A DNA stretch of 64,000 nt from Vibrio maritimus (GCA_000755425.1 BBMT01000001.1:248001-312000); one strand, 5' to 3'; positions 27,314 to 36,375 are shown, numbered from the stretch's first letter. A program made the numbers and translations. Notes: generated from the letters alone by a model not told the origin.

Positions 27314-27987
27314 ATGATTGAATTGTACTTAGATACCGCAGACGTAAACGAAACCGCGCGTTTTAGCCAATGCTTCCCGTTGAAGGGCATCACTACCAAC
27401 CTACGATTGTTGCGAAATCGGGTACAGGCTTAGCTGAGACGCTACAGTCAATGTCAGAAGTACTAGGAAAAGAGGCTCGCTTCCATGCTCAGGTAGTGAG
27501 CAAAGACGTGGCTTCAATGGTGGCGGAAGCCAAAATGCTTAATGAACTTCCTTACGATATGGTTGTGAAAGTGCCGGCGACAGAAAATGGCTTGGCTGCC
27601 ATTAAGCTTATGAAGAAAGAGGGTATTCAAGTACTTGCTACGGCTATCTATACCGTTCAGCAGGGTTTTATGGCTGCGCTTTGTGGTGCTGATTATCTCG
27701 CGCCGTACGTAAACCGAATTGATGCTATGAATGGCGATGGTGTTGCGGTGGTGCGCGATATTCAAATGCTTATTGAAAAGAATGGGTTGTCGTCGAAGAT
27801 CTTGGCAGCCAGTTTTAAGAATGTTCAGCAGGCAATGGACGTGATGAAGTTAGGTATCGGCGCGATTACGTTGCCAGTGGATGTAGCAGCGCAAATGTTC
27901 TCACACCCAGCGATTGAACCTGCGGTTGAGCAGTTTGATAAGGATTGGAGTGGGGCGTTTGGGGGCAAGCTTTCATTTGAAAGTTAG
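27314..27987 (+). CDS. fsaA: Fructose-6-phosphate aldolase (FSA/transaldolase-like, one frameshift)
   Basis: A 224-residue class I aldolase of the FSA branch of the transaldolase family. It begins MIELYLDTADVNETARF, and the Schiff-base Lys is at about 86 in MVVKVPATENGLAAIK. It also has GTAVY-type and APYVNRIDAMNGDG motifs. One missing C near 27402 shifts the frame after ITTN. It is divergent from the activase and shares the FNR and DeoR-type sites. With the glycyl radical enzyme it probably cleaves a deoxy-sugar phosphate to glyceraldehyde 3-phosphate and a three-carbon ketone. Confidence 0.9.
27971..27982. promoter_or_regulatory. Operator-like element at the aldolase 3' end
   Basis: TTTCATTTGAAA, extended to perfect 6-bp arms CTTTCA/TGAAAG (27970-27983), lies inside the last codons of the aldolase gene. 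It is the best copy of the repeated element. Its role within coding sequence is unclear. Confidence 0.4.
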
Positions 27988-28044
27988 GGTTTGTGTTTTT
28001 GGTTTTCTTAATCGACTAATCAAGCTCGTCGTTTGTAGATAATG

Positions 28045-28243
28045 GGCGATGCGACGATAGTAGCGAGCCAGTAATTCTCCCCCTTGATAACGGGGCGCGT
28101 AGCCGGGGGAGCTAGAGGGGGTGCTTTTGGGCTCTTTTCTCTTTTTATTTTAGTGAGTTAAAACATAAAGAGCACCCCTCCCTGCCTCCCGGCTGCGCGC
28201 CCCGCTTTAAAGGGGAGGAGCGACAGGCTCGCTGCGCATCGCC
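28045..28243. repeat. Long palindromic repeat, copy 1
   Basis: About 199 bases that fold on themselves. The left part (CTCCCCCTTGATAACGGGG followed by CGCGTAGCCGGGGG and AGAGGGGGTGCT) is nearly the reverse complement of the right part (AGCACCCCTCCCTGCCTCCC, then GGCTGCGCGCCCCGC and AAAGGGGAGGAG). The outer ends are GGCGATGCG and CGCATCGCC. A central AT-rich loop contains TTAGTGAGTTAAAA. It resembles copy 2 along its whole length. Confidence 0.88.
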
Positions 28244-28254
28244 GTTTTTATTGT

Positions 28255-28442
28255 GGGCGAAGCGTCGGTAGACGCTAGCCAGTAGTCCTCCCCCTTAATA
28301 AGGGGGAGTTAGAGGGGGTGCTCTTGGGCTTTTTTTCTATGTACTTTATTAGTGAGTTAAAAACCAAAGAGCACCCTCCCAGCCTCCCAGCTGCGCGCCC
28401 CGCTTTAAAGGGGAGGAGCAACAAGGTTCGCAGCGCATCGCC
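28255..28442. repeat. Long palindromic repeat, copy 2
   Basis: About 188 bases, 12 bases after copy 1 and in the same orientation. It shares the CCTCCCCCTT, AGAGGGGGTGCTCTTGGGCT, TTAGTGAGTTAAAA, AAAGAGCACCCTCCC and CTGCGCGCCCCGCTTTAAAG blocks. It ends eight bases before the stop codon of the DUF559 gene. Confidence 0.88.
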
Positions 28443-28450
28443 TTATGTTT

Positions 28451-28819
28451 TTACCCCTTCAAATCTCTTACCATCCCACGAATCACCTCAACAACCCCAT
28501 CACACTCCTCCAGCACTTCGCGATTAGTAAATCGAACTACTCTAATTCTCCGCGTCTCCAAAAACTCCGTCCGCAACGAATCATACTCTCGTCCTCCCAC
28601 AGAAAAATGACTATCACCATCAACTTCTATCGCCAGCCGCAACTCAGTCGAGTAAAAATCCAACACATAGTCCCCAACGCCATATTGACGCCGAAACTTG
28701 GCGCCAACCTGCCCACCTCTCAGAAAATACCAGAGTCGAGCTTCAGCCAAAGTGGGGTTGTTTCGCAGTTGCTTTCGAAAAGATGTTTGGTGAATGTTGT
28801 TGTACAGCTGAGTTCTCAT
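28451..28819 (-). CDS. DUF559 (Vsr-like PD-(D/E)XK) nuclease-domain protein
   Basis: A 122-residue protein of the DUF559 family, related to very-short-patch-repair endonucleases. Visible features are the N-terminal RKQLRNNPTLAEARLWYFLR motif, GAKFRRQYGVGDYVLDFYS (catalytic Asp near 58) and the AIEVDGDSH active-site Glu/Asp strand near 72-79. The end is Arg/Glu-rich and basic (RRIRVVRFTNREVLEECDGV). DUF559 proteins have no settled function. The gene lies directly beside two large palindromic repeats whose structure could be a substrate. Its own transcript would run into copy 2. Confidence 0.85.
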   Translation of the reverse strand: MRTQLYNNIHQTSFRKQLRNNPTLAEARLWYFLRGGQVGAKFRRQYGVGDYVLDFYSTELRLAIEVDGDSHFSVGGREYDSLRTEFLETRRIRVVRFTNREVLEECDGVVEVIRGMVRDLKG

Positions 28820-29004
28820 AACGTTTGCGTATTGGATGAATGATACGCAATAGTGAGGAAGGTGCGGGCAAATGTACTAGCGGCAAAAGTGCGCTGTTTG
28901 CGTCAGGGCAAAATACCTAGCAATTGATATGTATGTTGAGAACGGAATTTCTCCCACTCAAGCCGTTCGCCTGAGTGGGAAACAGTGGGAGCGAGCTCTC
29001 GCCT

Positions 29005-29535
29005 CTAAACCCTCACAAACCGATTCTTCACAATGCAATCCGCATATCTTACAGCTGACTCGTGCTTAAACTTCAACGGTTTATCTAACTCACCAAACAG
29101 AGGAATCCCTCCGCCCAGCAAAACTGGAATCGTGCTAATAATCAGTTCATCGATAAGATCTTCTTTAAGGAAGCTCTGAATGGTTTTACCGCCATCAATA
29201 TACAGGTCGTTGTAACCTTGAGACGCTAGGTCGGCAACGATGTTTTTAAGTTCGCCTTTGACCAAGAAGACTTTGCCTTCAAGACCCTCAGGTACCTCAG
29301 TCATCGTGTTGCTCAACACAAACACAGGTTTTGAGTATGGCCAGTCACAATCAAAGCTCAATACGATCTCTAGTGTATTACGCCCCATAACCAATGCATC
29401 AATTCTGTCCATAAACTCTGCGAAGCCGAAGTCGGAACCTTCTGGGTTTGGAATATCATGCAGCCAATCAACGCCGTTGTTTTTGTCGGCGATGTAACCA
29501 TCAAGGCTGGTGGCGATGTATACGATGTTGGCCAT
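29005..29535 (-). CDS. RibD C-terminal/dihydrofolate reductase-like protein
   Basis: A 176-residue DHFR-fold reductase of the RibD_C family. It starts MANIVYIATSLDGYIADKNN, has VMGRNTLEIVL near 50, and a NADP-binding YIDGGKTIQSFLKEDLIDEL segment near 112-131. Stand-alone members reduce unknown substrates. A clear AGGAG lies seven bases before the ATG. It is divergent from a TetR gene with a palindromic operator between them, so the pair probably forms a regulated unit. Confidence 0.88.
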   Translation of the reverse strand: MANIVYIATSLDGYIADKNNGVDWLHDIPNPEGSDFGFAEFMDRIDALVMGRNTLEIVLSFDCDWPYSKPVFVLSNTMTEVPEGLEGKVFLVKGELKNIVADLASQGYNDLYIDGGKTIQSFLKEDLIDELIISTIPVLLGGGIPLFGELDKPLKFKHESAVRYADCIVKNRFVRV

Positions 29536-29624
29536 GTGTGGCTCCTGAAATTGTTGTCATTTAGATAGTGGAACAGTGCATGGAGCAATGTTTTTGTTCT
29601 CTGCAGTCTAGTTCTCTGCTAAAA

Positions 29625-29639
29625 TTCTACAGTGTAGAA
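29625..29639. promoter_or_regulatory. TetR-type operator candidate
   Basis: TTCTACAGTGTAGAA is a perfect 15-base palindrome (7-bp arms around G), 28 bases before the TetR start and between divergent genes. Confidence 0.72.
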
Positions 29640-29667
29640 ATTAATTAAAGTCTAGCTAGGATCACCG

Positions 29668-30237
29668 ATGACTGTCAACTCAAAAAAACGTGGACGCCCG
29701 GAGAAAGGGGCGGATGGGCTCAGCCAATCACGTATCATTGACGCCGCGAAAAAGATGATGCAGACCAACGGGAAAATACCCAGTATCAGAGGGTTAGCGA
29801 CCGAGCTCAACATTGATGCGATGGCGATTTATTACTATTTCAAGAATAAGGATAGCTTACTCGAAGCCGTTGCTGTTTCTTTGGTTGAAGGGATTTACGA
29901 GCCCAATAATGAAACACGTTGGCAGCAGGAAGTCACGGAGCTTGGCTGGAGTTACCTTGTACTCCTTAGCGAGTATTCTGGCTTGCTTGAAACACTATTC
30001 AAGATGCAAAGCAGTGGGCCGGCGGAGGTATTCATCACACGCTTTAACGATGTGGTTGAGCCTCTGAATCTTACCCCTGATGACAAGTCAAATGCAGTGA
30101 GCTTGCTCGCTGATTATCTGCACGGATTCGCTTTTTCGATGCAGTTTTCTGATGTGACCGAGCAAGAACAGCGCCGAATTTACGAGGGGTCAATGTCACT
30201 TTATTTGAAAGCAGTGACGCCAGCACTTCCTCAGTAG
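29668..30237 (+). CDS. TetR-family regulator
   Basis: A 189-residue TetR-type repressor. It has a basic N terminus (KKRGRPEKG) and an HTH at residues 22-65 (SRIIDAAKKMMQTNGKIPSI, AIYYYFKNKDSLLEA). The C-terminal half is a helical ligand domain (TetR_C-like, LADYLHGFAFSMQF). It probably represses the divergent RibD-like gene and itself through the palindrome at 29625-29639. The inducer is unknown. Confidence 0.9.
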   Translation: MTVNSKKRGRPEKGADGLSQSRIIDAAKKMMQTNGKIPSIRGLATELNIDAMAIYYYFKNKDSLLEAVAVSLVEGIYEPNNETRWQQEVTELGWSYLVLLSEYSGLLETLFKMQSSGPAEVFITRFNDVVEPLNLTPDDKSNAVSLLADYLHGFAFSMQFSDVTEQEQRRIYEGSMSLYLKAVTPALPQ

Positions 30238-30287
30238 GTACGTACGAGGTATGGTGACAACATTCGAGTAGCTCACAAGGAAAAGTG

Positions 30288-31518
30288 ATGGCAAAAGTCC
30301 ATGATTTTATAGTGATTGGTGGCGGTATAGTCGGAGTGTCAACGGCGTGGCAGTTACAGCGAAAATACCCTCACGCATCGATAGTGTTGGTCGAGAAAGA
30401 ATCGAACTTTGCCAAGCATCAGACTGGCCATAATAGCGGTGTGATTCACGCCGGCGTGTATTATCAACCGGGCAGCCTTAAAGCAGATTTTTGTAAGCGT
30501 GGGGCAGAGGCGACGAAACGTTTTTGCGCACAGCACAACATTAAGGTCGAGAATTGCGGAAAGCTTTTAGTCGCTACAAACGCGGTTGAGAAACAGCGAA
30601 TGGATGCTCTTTATGAGCGCTGTATCGAAAACGGTATCGATGTTTCGCTGCTGAGCCAAACTGAGCTGGAAGAAATTGAACCCAACATTACTGGATTGGG
30701 GGCAATAAAGGTAGAAGCAACCAGTATTGTTGATTATCGGTTGGTCACACAAACCATGGCTGAGCAGTTTCAGTTGCTTGGCGGTGAAGTGTTGCTATCG
30801 ACTGAAGTCACTGCGCTAACTGAACAACAAGATTGGTCGATATCAATAGCATCACCAATGGAACGCCAACCACTCTGCAAGCTCGCCAACTTGTCGTGTG
30901 CGGCGGGTTGATGGCGGATAGATTGGCTTCGATGATTGGTATCGACGTCGACTTTCAAATCATTCCTTACCGCGGCGAGTATTATCAGCTACCAGCCAAG
31001 CATCACGATATTATCAGTCATCTCATCTATCCAATCCCAGATCCAGAACTTCCGTTTTTGGGTGTGCACTTAACCCGAATGATCGATGGCTCGGTGACCG
31101 TGGGTCCGAATGCGGTGCAAGGGTTTAAGCGCGAAGGCTATGGGCGCATCAACTTTAGCATTGAAGATACGACTGATATGCTCAAATTCTCGGGTTTCTG
31201 GCGAGTGTCGCGCACGCATTGGAAATCTGGTTTGAGAGAGTTTAAGAATTCTATGTGGCGCCCGGGCTACCTTCAGTTGGTTCAAAAGTACTGCCCATCC
31301 ATCAAGGTGGATGAGCTCCTGCCTTATCCCGCTGGTATTAGAGCCCAGGCAGTTATGTCTGATGGCAGTTTGGTGCATGATTTTTTGTTTGCTGAGACCG
31401 CTCGCAGCTTACATGTTTGCAATGCACCATCCCAGCGGCTACTTCGGCCATCCCTATTGGCGAATACATTTGCAGTAAAGTTGAGGCCAAACTTCAAACT
31501 TTAGAAAATATCGACTGA
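30288..31518 (+). CDS. lhgO: L-2-hydroxyglutarate oxidase (two frameshifts)
   Basis: An FAD-dependent oxidoreductase of 410 residues after restoring two bases (near 30835 and 31427). It has the FAD loop IGGGIVGVSTAWQL near 9-22, the KHQTGHNSGVIHAGVYY motif characteristic of L-2-hydroxyglutarate oxidases, and the YRGEYYQL and GPNAVQGFKREGY segments. The restored C terminus reads VCNAPSPAATSAIPIGEYIC. The enzyme oxidises L-2-hydroxyglutarate to 2-oxoglutarate at the membrane and passes electrons to quinone. ATG at 30288 follows an AAGGA site. No glaH or gab genes lie nearby. Confidence 0.88.
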
Positions 31519-31612
31519 TTTCCCTTTATGAGCACAATTTCCAGCTACTATTGAAGTCGTGCCTCGGTACCGAGCACAATACTTTGAGCAAGCTAGGAAA
31601 TGGAACACCCTC

Positions 31613-32035
31613 ATGATCAGAGAATACAACGAAGCAGATATCGATAGCGTTTTAAAAGTTTGGTTGGCAGCGTCTGTCGAGTCTCACGACTTTGTTGAGC
31701 CAAGGTTTTGGCATGACAAACTCGATGATATGCGCAACGTCTACCTTCCGAACTCAGAGGTGTATGTTTACGAGCATGCTGGGCGGGTCATTGGTTTTTA
31801 TGCGTTAGCAGATGACCAATTAGCAGCGCTGTTTGTTGAACCGCAAGCGCAAGGCGGCGGTATTGGCATGCGTTTGATTATGGACGCACGTAAGAAACGC
31901 GACTCACTTTCTTTCTCTGTCTACAAAGACAATTGCCGAGCGATTGGTTTTTATCGTCGCTGTGGGTTTACGATTGTTGATGAATCGACAGACCCTCATA
32001 CTGGACACTTGCAATTAACCATGTCCAGCCACTAG
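31613..32035 (+). CDS. GNAT-family N-acetyltransferase
   Basis: A 140-residue GNAT protein starting MIREYNEADIDSVLKVWL. The acetyl-CoA loop is QAQGGGIGMRL near 79-89, and the final strand has CRAIGFYRRCGF. An in-frame GTG at 31559 would add 18 unrelated residues, so the ATG is preferred. The substrate is unknown. Confidence 0.85.
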   Translation: MIREYNEADIDSVLKVWLAASVESHDFVEPRFWHDKLDDMRNVYLPNSEVYVYEHAGRVIGFYALADDQLAALFVEPQAQGGGIGMRLIMDARKKRDSLSFSVYKDNCRAIGFYRRCGFTIVDESTDPHTGHLQLTMSSH

Positions 32036-32117
32036 CTCTATTGAAATCAACCGTTTAAACTGACTCTATTGTTTCGTAAATACGCTAACAAAATAGCGTG
32101 GTGAGATAGGGATAGAC

Positions 32118-33284
32118 ATGTTTGACTTTGATGAGATTGTAGAGCGTAGGGGAACCCATTCAGCAAAATGGGATGAGATGGAAGCGAGCTTTGGGGTCTC
32201 TACTGTTGATGGCCTTCCTATGTGGGTCGCGGATATGGACTTTAAAGCGCCGCAGGCCGTCAACCAAGCACTTATCGATGCTGCTGAAAATGGTGTAAAT
32301 GGCTATTACGGTGATGATTCACGCTACAAAACGTCAGTTGTGAACTGGATGAGCAAGAGGCACGATTGGCAAGTATCTCCTGATTGGATTGTCACTTGTG
32401 CTGGTCTCGTTCAAGGCACGGCACTTTGTGTTCAAGCCTACACAGAGCCTGGTGATGGCGTTATTCTGTTCACGCCCGTATACCATGCATTCTCAAAAGT
32501 CATTAAAGCGAACCAACGTGTTGTAGTAGAAAGCCCATTGATTCAAAAACACGGTCGCTATGAAATGGATCTTGCCGCGCTTGAAGCAAGTCTCAATGGC
32601 ACAGAGAGGCTCGTAGTCATGTGTTCTCCGCATAATCCGGGTGGACGCGTGTGGACGAAAGAAGAGATCCAAGACCTCGCTAACTTCTGTGCGCGTCATG
32701 ATCTGGTACTTGTGGTCGATGAGATTCACCACGATTTGGTTTTCCCACCGAACAAGCATACCGTCGCGACACTCGCTGCCCCAGAACATGAACAAAACAT
32801 GGTGATTCTGGCAGCGACAACTAAAACTTTTAATATCGCTTCCGCATTAACCGGCGCCGCTATCATCCCGAACCCTGAACTTAGAGATAAGTTTAAGTTT
32901 GTTCTCAATGCTGCGGCATAGGCCAAACCGAATGGGAATGCTAATGGCAACGGCGGCCTATGAACATGGTGAAGCATGGTTGGAGCTTTAGTGGAATATC
33001 TAGATGAGAACCGCCGTATATTCGATGAAGGTATCAACGCGATCAAAGGGTTGAAATCGATGCCGCTGGAGGCGACATACCTGTCTTGGGTCGATTTTTC
33101 AGAAACAGGTTTGGCACCTAAAGAGGTAATCGAGAAGGTACAAAGTGAAGCCAAAATTGCCGCCAATCATGGCTCAACGTTTGGCTTGGGGGGCGAGCAG
33201 TTCCTCAGGTTTAATTTGGCGACACCACGCTCTAGGGTGACAGAAGCTATTGCTAGATTGCAGCGCGTATTCGGCAGCGAGTAA
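32118..33284 (+). CDS. MalY/PatB-type cystathionine beta-lyase/aminotransferase (three frameshifts)
   Basis: A PLP class I/II protein of 389 residues once three missing G are restored (near 32917, 32936 and 32986). It has the early GLPMWVADMDFKAP motif, MCSPHNPGGRVW (near 168-179), the PLP Asp in VVDEIHHDL and the PLP Lys at about 236 in AATTKTFNIAS. MalY/PatB enzymes cleave cystathionine, and some also act as regulators. Three shifts within 70 bases show how error-prone this stretch is. It stands alone between the GNAT gene and a convergent TetR gene. Confidence 0.88.
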
Positions 33285-33326
33285 TTGAATAAGGGAGGCC
33301 TTGCCTCCCTTTTCGTTGATAAGACT

Positions 33327-33871
33327 TTAGGCAATATGCTTGTCTACTAAGTCAGATATATAGGCATCTTCGAGCTCAGAGCCCATCATCAGTTGGTGGT
33401 TCAAGAGTCCGAGCATTAAGGTATAGAGCTCGATTGGGTTTTTAGAACATACATAGTCGCTTAATAACGCCAAGTATTTCTGATTGGCTACATTCATACT
33501 TGGGTCACTCGACACATTCTCATGTCCTATGACGTTGATGTAATCAGCGACAAGCTGCATTTCATGAAAGAATCTAGGAGTAAGCTGCCTCAATATGGCG
33601 ATAAAGTTGTTTATCCGTTGAGGCCGAGAAGCGTCTTTTGCTTTCGGAAAATCGAGTAAAGCATCCGAATCGTAATTGACCATGGCTTCAGTAGCAGCTT
33701 GAAGAGCTCATCCTTGCTCTTGTAATAATGGTATACAGCGCTCTTACTCATTCCTAAAAAGTCACATAGCTGGCGCATACCTACGTTTTTGTAACCATGT
33801 TCGAGAAACACAGTCGTTGCTTTGAGGGCTATTTCTTGACGTCTTTTGTCATGATCAACGATTTTCGGCAT
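33327..33871 (-). CDS. TetR-family regulator (one frameshift)
   Basis: A 181-residue TetR-type repressor starting MPKIVDHDKRRQEIALKATT. The HTH is GYKNVGMRQLCDFLGMSKSA followed by YHYYKSKDELFKLL. One missing base near 33693 breaks the frame, which resumes TEAMVNYDSDALLDFPK. An upstream in-frame start at 33913 is less likely. Two matched operators lie in the divergent promoter region before the membrane-protein/SDR genes, so it probably represses that operon and itself. Confidence 0.85.
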
Positions 33872-33928
33872 GTAAATTTCTAACTCTCTGAACCAATTCA
33901 ATAATAGTAACACAGTTCTAATTATTTA

Positions 33929-33940
33929 GACCAACTGGTC
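33929..33940. promoter_or_regulatory. TetR operator candidate 1
   Basis: GACCAACTGGTC carries perfect GACCA/TGGTC arms. It lies 58 bases before the TetR start and is nearly identical to the site at 33986. Confidence 0.78.
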
Positions 33941-33985
33941 AAAAAAGATCTTTACTCGGCCTGGTTGAGGCTATATTTTAAAAAA

Positions 33986-33997
33986 GACCAAGTGGTC
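33986..33997. promoter_or_regulatory. TetR operator candidate 2
   Basis: GACCAAGTGGTC lies 57 bases from operator 1 and 18 bases before the membrane-protein start. The pair suggests cooperative control of both divergent promoters. Confidence 0.78.
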
Positions 33998-34015
33998 TAT
34001 AAAAAGGGTTTTACT

Positions 34016-34630
34016 ATGAACATTAATTGGAACTACCCAAAAGTAAGAGAGGGTTTTTGGGGCAACATTGATAAGTTGATCGGTCCAGGTGCAACAAAAG
34101 CTGAGAAGCGAATTCAGCTCTATATTCCGGTAATAGCCGGAGTCGCAGCGATTGGCTTTAGTAGGGAAGTCAGCTCTTCGTGGGGTATAGGGCAGCTAAT
34201 ACTGCTCTTTTTGCTCACGATAGACATCGTGGGAGGCATTATTACCAATGCAACTTCTAGCGCTAAGCGATGGTTTCACCGTGAAGGGCAAGGAGTTAGA
34301 CAACATCTCTCATTTGTTGCCGTGCACTTCGTGCAGCTATCACTGGTTGCTAGCTTGTTTCTACAAGGAGACTGGTTGTGGGTAGCAGTAACAGGTGGCT
34401 ATATGATGATCTCGAGTTGCTTGGTTCTGATGTCGGCGCTCTATTTGCAGAGACCGATAGCGCTCGTGATGTATGCCGGAGCGTTATTGTTGTCATTGTA
34501 TTGGTTTGAGGCTCCTGTGGGGCTTGAGTGGTTCCTGCCACTGTTTTATCTCAAGCTGCTGGTGAGCCATATCTTGCGAGAAGAGCCGTATCGTCCTGAG
34601 TCTGAACAGACTACAAACGAAGAGGTATAG
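34016..34630 (+). CDS. Polytopic inner-membrane protein of unknown function
   Basis: A 204-residue protein with five to six predicted membrane helices (for example VIAGVAAIGF, LILLFLLTIDIVGGIIT and FVQLSLVASLFL). The soluble N terminus is MNINWNYPKVREGFWGNI. I do not recognise the family. The ATG at 34016 is preferred over an in-frame start at 33965 because the latter would overlap operator 2. It is followed two bases later by an SDR-like gene, and both lie downstream of paired TetR operators. Confidence 0.7.
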   Translation: MNINWNYPKVREGFWGNIDKLIGPGATKAEKRIQLYIPVIAGVAAIGFSREVSSSWGIGQLILLFLLTIDIVGGIITNATSSAKRWFHREGQGVRQHLSFVAVHFVQLSLVASLFLQGDWLWVAVTGGYMMISSCLVLMSALYLQRPIALVMYAGALLLSLYWFEAPVGLEWFLPLFYLKLLVSHILREEPYRPESEQTTNEEV

Positions 34631-34632
34631 AT

Positions 34633-35511
34633 ATGTCACTCACTCCTAATATATTAGTTGTAGGCGCGACCGGTTACCTTGGTCAGCACATCCTAAAAGA
34701 GCTGTTATTGCGAGGGGCTAGCTTCAAAGCGTTAGCTCGAAATCGCACTAAGTTAGAAATGATGGGGCTAGATGCATCTCAGATAGTGGAAGCTCAGGTA
34801 ACGGATTCTAAGCAACTGGATGGTCATTTTAACGGCGTAGATGTCGTGATTTCCTGTCTAGGTATTACTCGGCAACGTGATGCTGTCACTTATATGGATG
34901 TTGATTATCAAGCCAATCTCAATGTACTTGAAGCGGCAGAAAAATCAGGGGTGAAAAAGTTCATCTACATTTCTGCCTTTGGTGCTGAGCGCCATCAAAA
35001 TGTTAGGCTACTTGCCGCCAAAGAGCTGTTTGCGCGCAGATTGCTAAACTCAAATGTTCTGGAGCCTTGCGTTATTCGCCCAAATGGTTTCTTTTCTGAT
35101 TTAAAAGAGATCTACAACATGACTGCCAAAGGAAAAGGGTATCTTTTTGGGCAGGATGGTGTGCGTGTAAACCCGATTCATGGCTCTGATCTGGCGCGAT
35201 TTTGTATTGAGGCGATTGATCGCTCGGAATTGGAGTTAGCGGTAGGTGGTCCTGAGGTACTGTCTACACGTGAGATGATTGAGCTTGCGTTTAACGCTCA
35301 GAACAAAGAGTCAAAAATAACTGTTCTGCCAGATTTGGTTAGAAAGATTGGGTTAGTCATTGCGAAACGACTACCTGAAAAATGGGGAGGGGCTGCTGAG
35401 TTTTTCCTGGCTATGATGTCGCAAGATGCCATCGCACCTTCTTATGGGCAACAAACACTTGGCGACTATTACGTTCACTGTTTTAATGAGGAGCACAGCG
35501 GTAAGCAATGA
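34633..35511 (+). CDS. NAD(P)-binding atypical SDR (NmrA/NDUFA9-like)
   Basis: A 292-residue Rossmann protein with the dinucleotide loop VVGATGYLGQHI near 7-18. It also has VVISCLGITRQRD and an ISAFGAERHQN segment where SDRs place the active site; a full Tyr-x3-Lys is not present, as in atypical SDRs. These proteins can be redox sensors, quinone-linked factors or epimerase-like enzymes. A GAGG site supports the ATG. It forms an operon with the upstream membrane protein and probably the downstream AlkD-like gene. Confidence 0.8.
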   Translation: MSLTPNILVVGATGYLGQHILKELLLRGASFKALARNRTKLEMMGLDASQIVEAQVTDSKQLDGHFNGVDVVISCLGITRQRDAVTYMDVDYQANLNVLEAAEKSGVKKFIYISAFGAERHQNVRLLAAKELFARRLLNSNVLEPCVIRPNGFFSDLKEIYNMTAKGKGYLFGQDGVRVNPIHGSDLARFCIEAIDRSELELAVGGPEVLSTREMIELAFNAQNKESKITVLPDLVRKIGLVIAKRLPEKWGGAAEFFLAMMSQDAIAPSYGQQTLGDYYVHCFNEEHSGKQ

Positions 35512-35524
35512 AGGCGGGGTTGAG

Positions 35525-36207
35525 ATGCACGATTGGAGTCTAGAAGTTAAACAGGCACTGGAGCCTCTAAAAAACAATGACAATGCAATCTTTATGAAAG
35601 CGTATATGCGCGATCAATATGCGTTCTACGGGATCCAATCAGGCCCACGACGTGACGCGTTGAAAACGCTGTTTTCGAAACAACATTTGCCCAAACTGGA
35701 TGAGCTTGCTGATATCGTCGATGAGCTTTGGTCCTTACCCCAAAGAGAATATCAGCTCGTCGCTGTCGATCTCCTAATTAAACAAAAGAAAGTCTTGCCA
35801 GAGTCTTTCCTTCACCATGTCGAGCGTTGGATCAGACAAAGTCATGGTGGGACACAGTAGACATGTTAGCAACGCACATCGTAGCTAGTTTGTTTCAGCG
35901 ATTTCCGGACGAATCGACGAATATGATTAGCCAATGGCGCAAAAGTGACAACATTTGGTTAAGACGCACTGCAGTTCTTTATCAGTTGAAGTTTAAACAA
36001 AAGACTGATCAAGATTTGCTGTTTACCATTATCGGCGAGAATCAAGCGAATAAAGAGTTCTTTATTCAAAAGGCAATAGGGTGGAGCTTGCGGGAATACT
36101 CAAAAACTAACTCGGCAGCAGTCATTGAATTTATCGATACTCAACACATTGAAGGGCTAGCCAAACGAGAAGGACTGAAGTGGCTTAAGTCTCAAGGTAA
36201 GCTCTGA
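35525..36207 (+). CDS. AlkD-like DNA alkylation repair protein (one frameshift)
   Basis: A 227-residue HEAT-like repeat protein of the DNA-alkylation-repair (AlkC/AlkD) family. It has YGIQSGPRRDALKTLFSKQ near 39-57, ELWSLPQREYQLVAVDLL and, after a missing C near 35837, KSWWDTVDMLATHI, the conserved aromatic/Asp segment. AlkD excises N3- and N7-alkyl purines. It starts 13 bases after the SDR-like gene, so a shared stress-inducible transcript is possible. In-frame start codons upstream, overlapping the SDR gene, are unlikely. Confidence 0.85.
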
Positions 36208-36375
36208 TTTGTCTGAGTCTATATCAAGCAGACTCAACTATTGTGAGGGGCTGTGTTCGTCTTACTGCAATCAGTAAGGTTATTTTGACCAAATAGTGCC
36301 AATACAATACATCTTGACTACACTCCCTATAGCCATTGGATTTGGCAAACTTGCTAATTAACTTGGGAAAAGCAC

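Noticed and set aside
28445..28843. Plus-strand frame opposite the DUF559 gene
   Set aside because: It is antisense to a recognised domain and its composition mirrors that gene; no ribosome site.
32116..33284. malY as a decayed pseudogene
   Set aside because: All three breaks are single-base losses of G and the protein is complete when restored, the same pattern as in essential-looking genes nearby.
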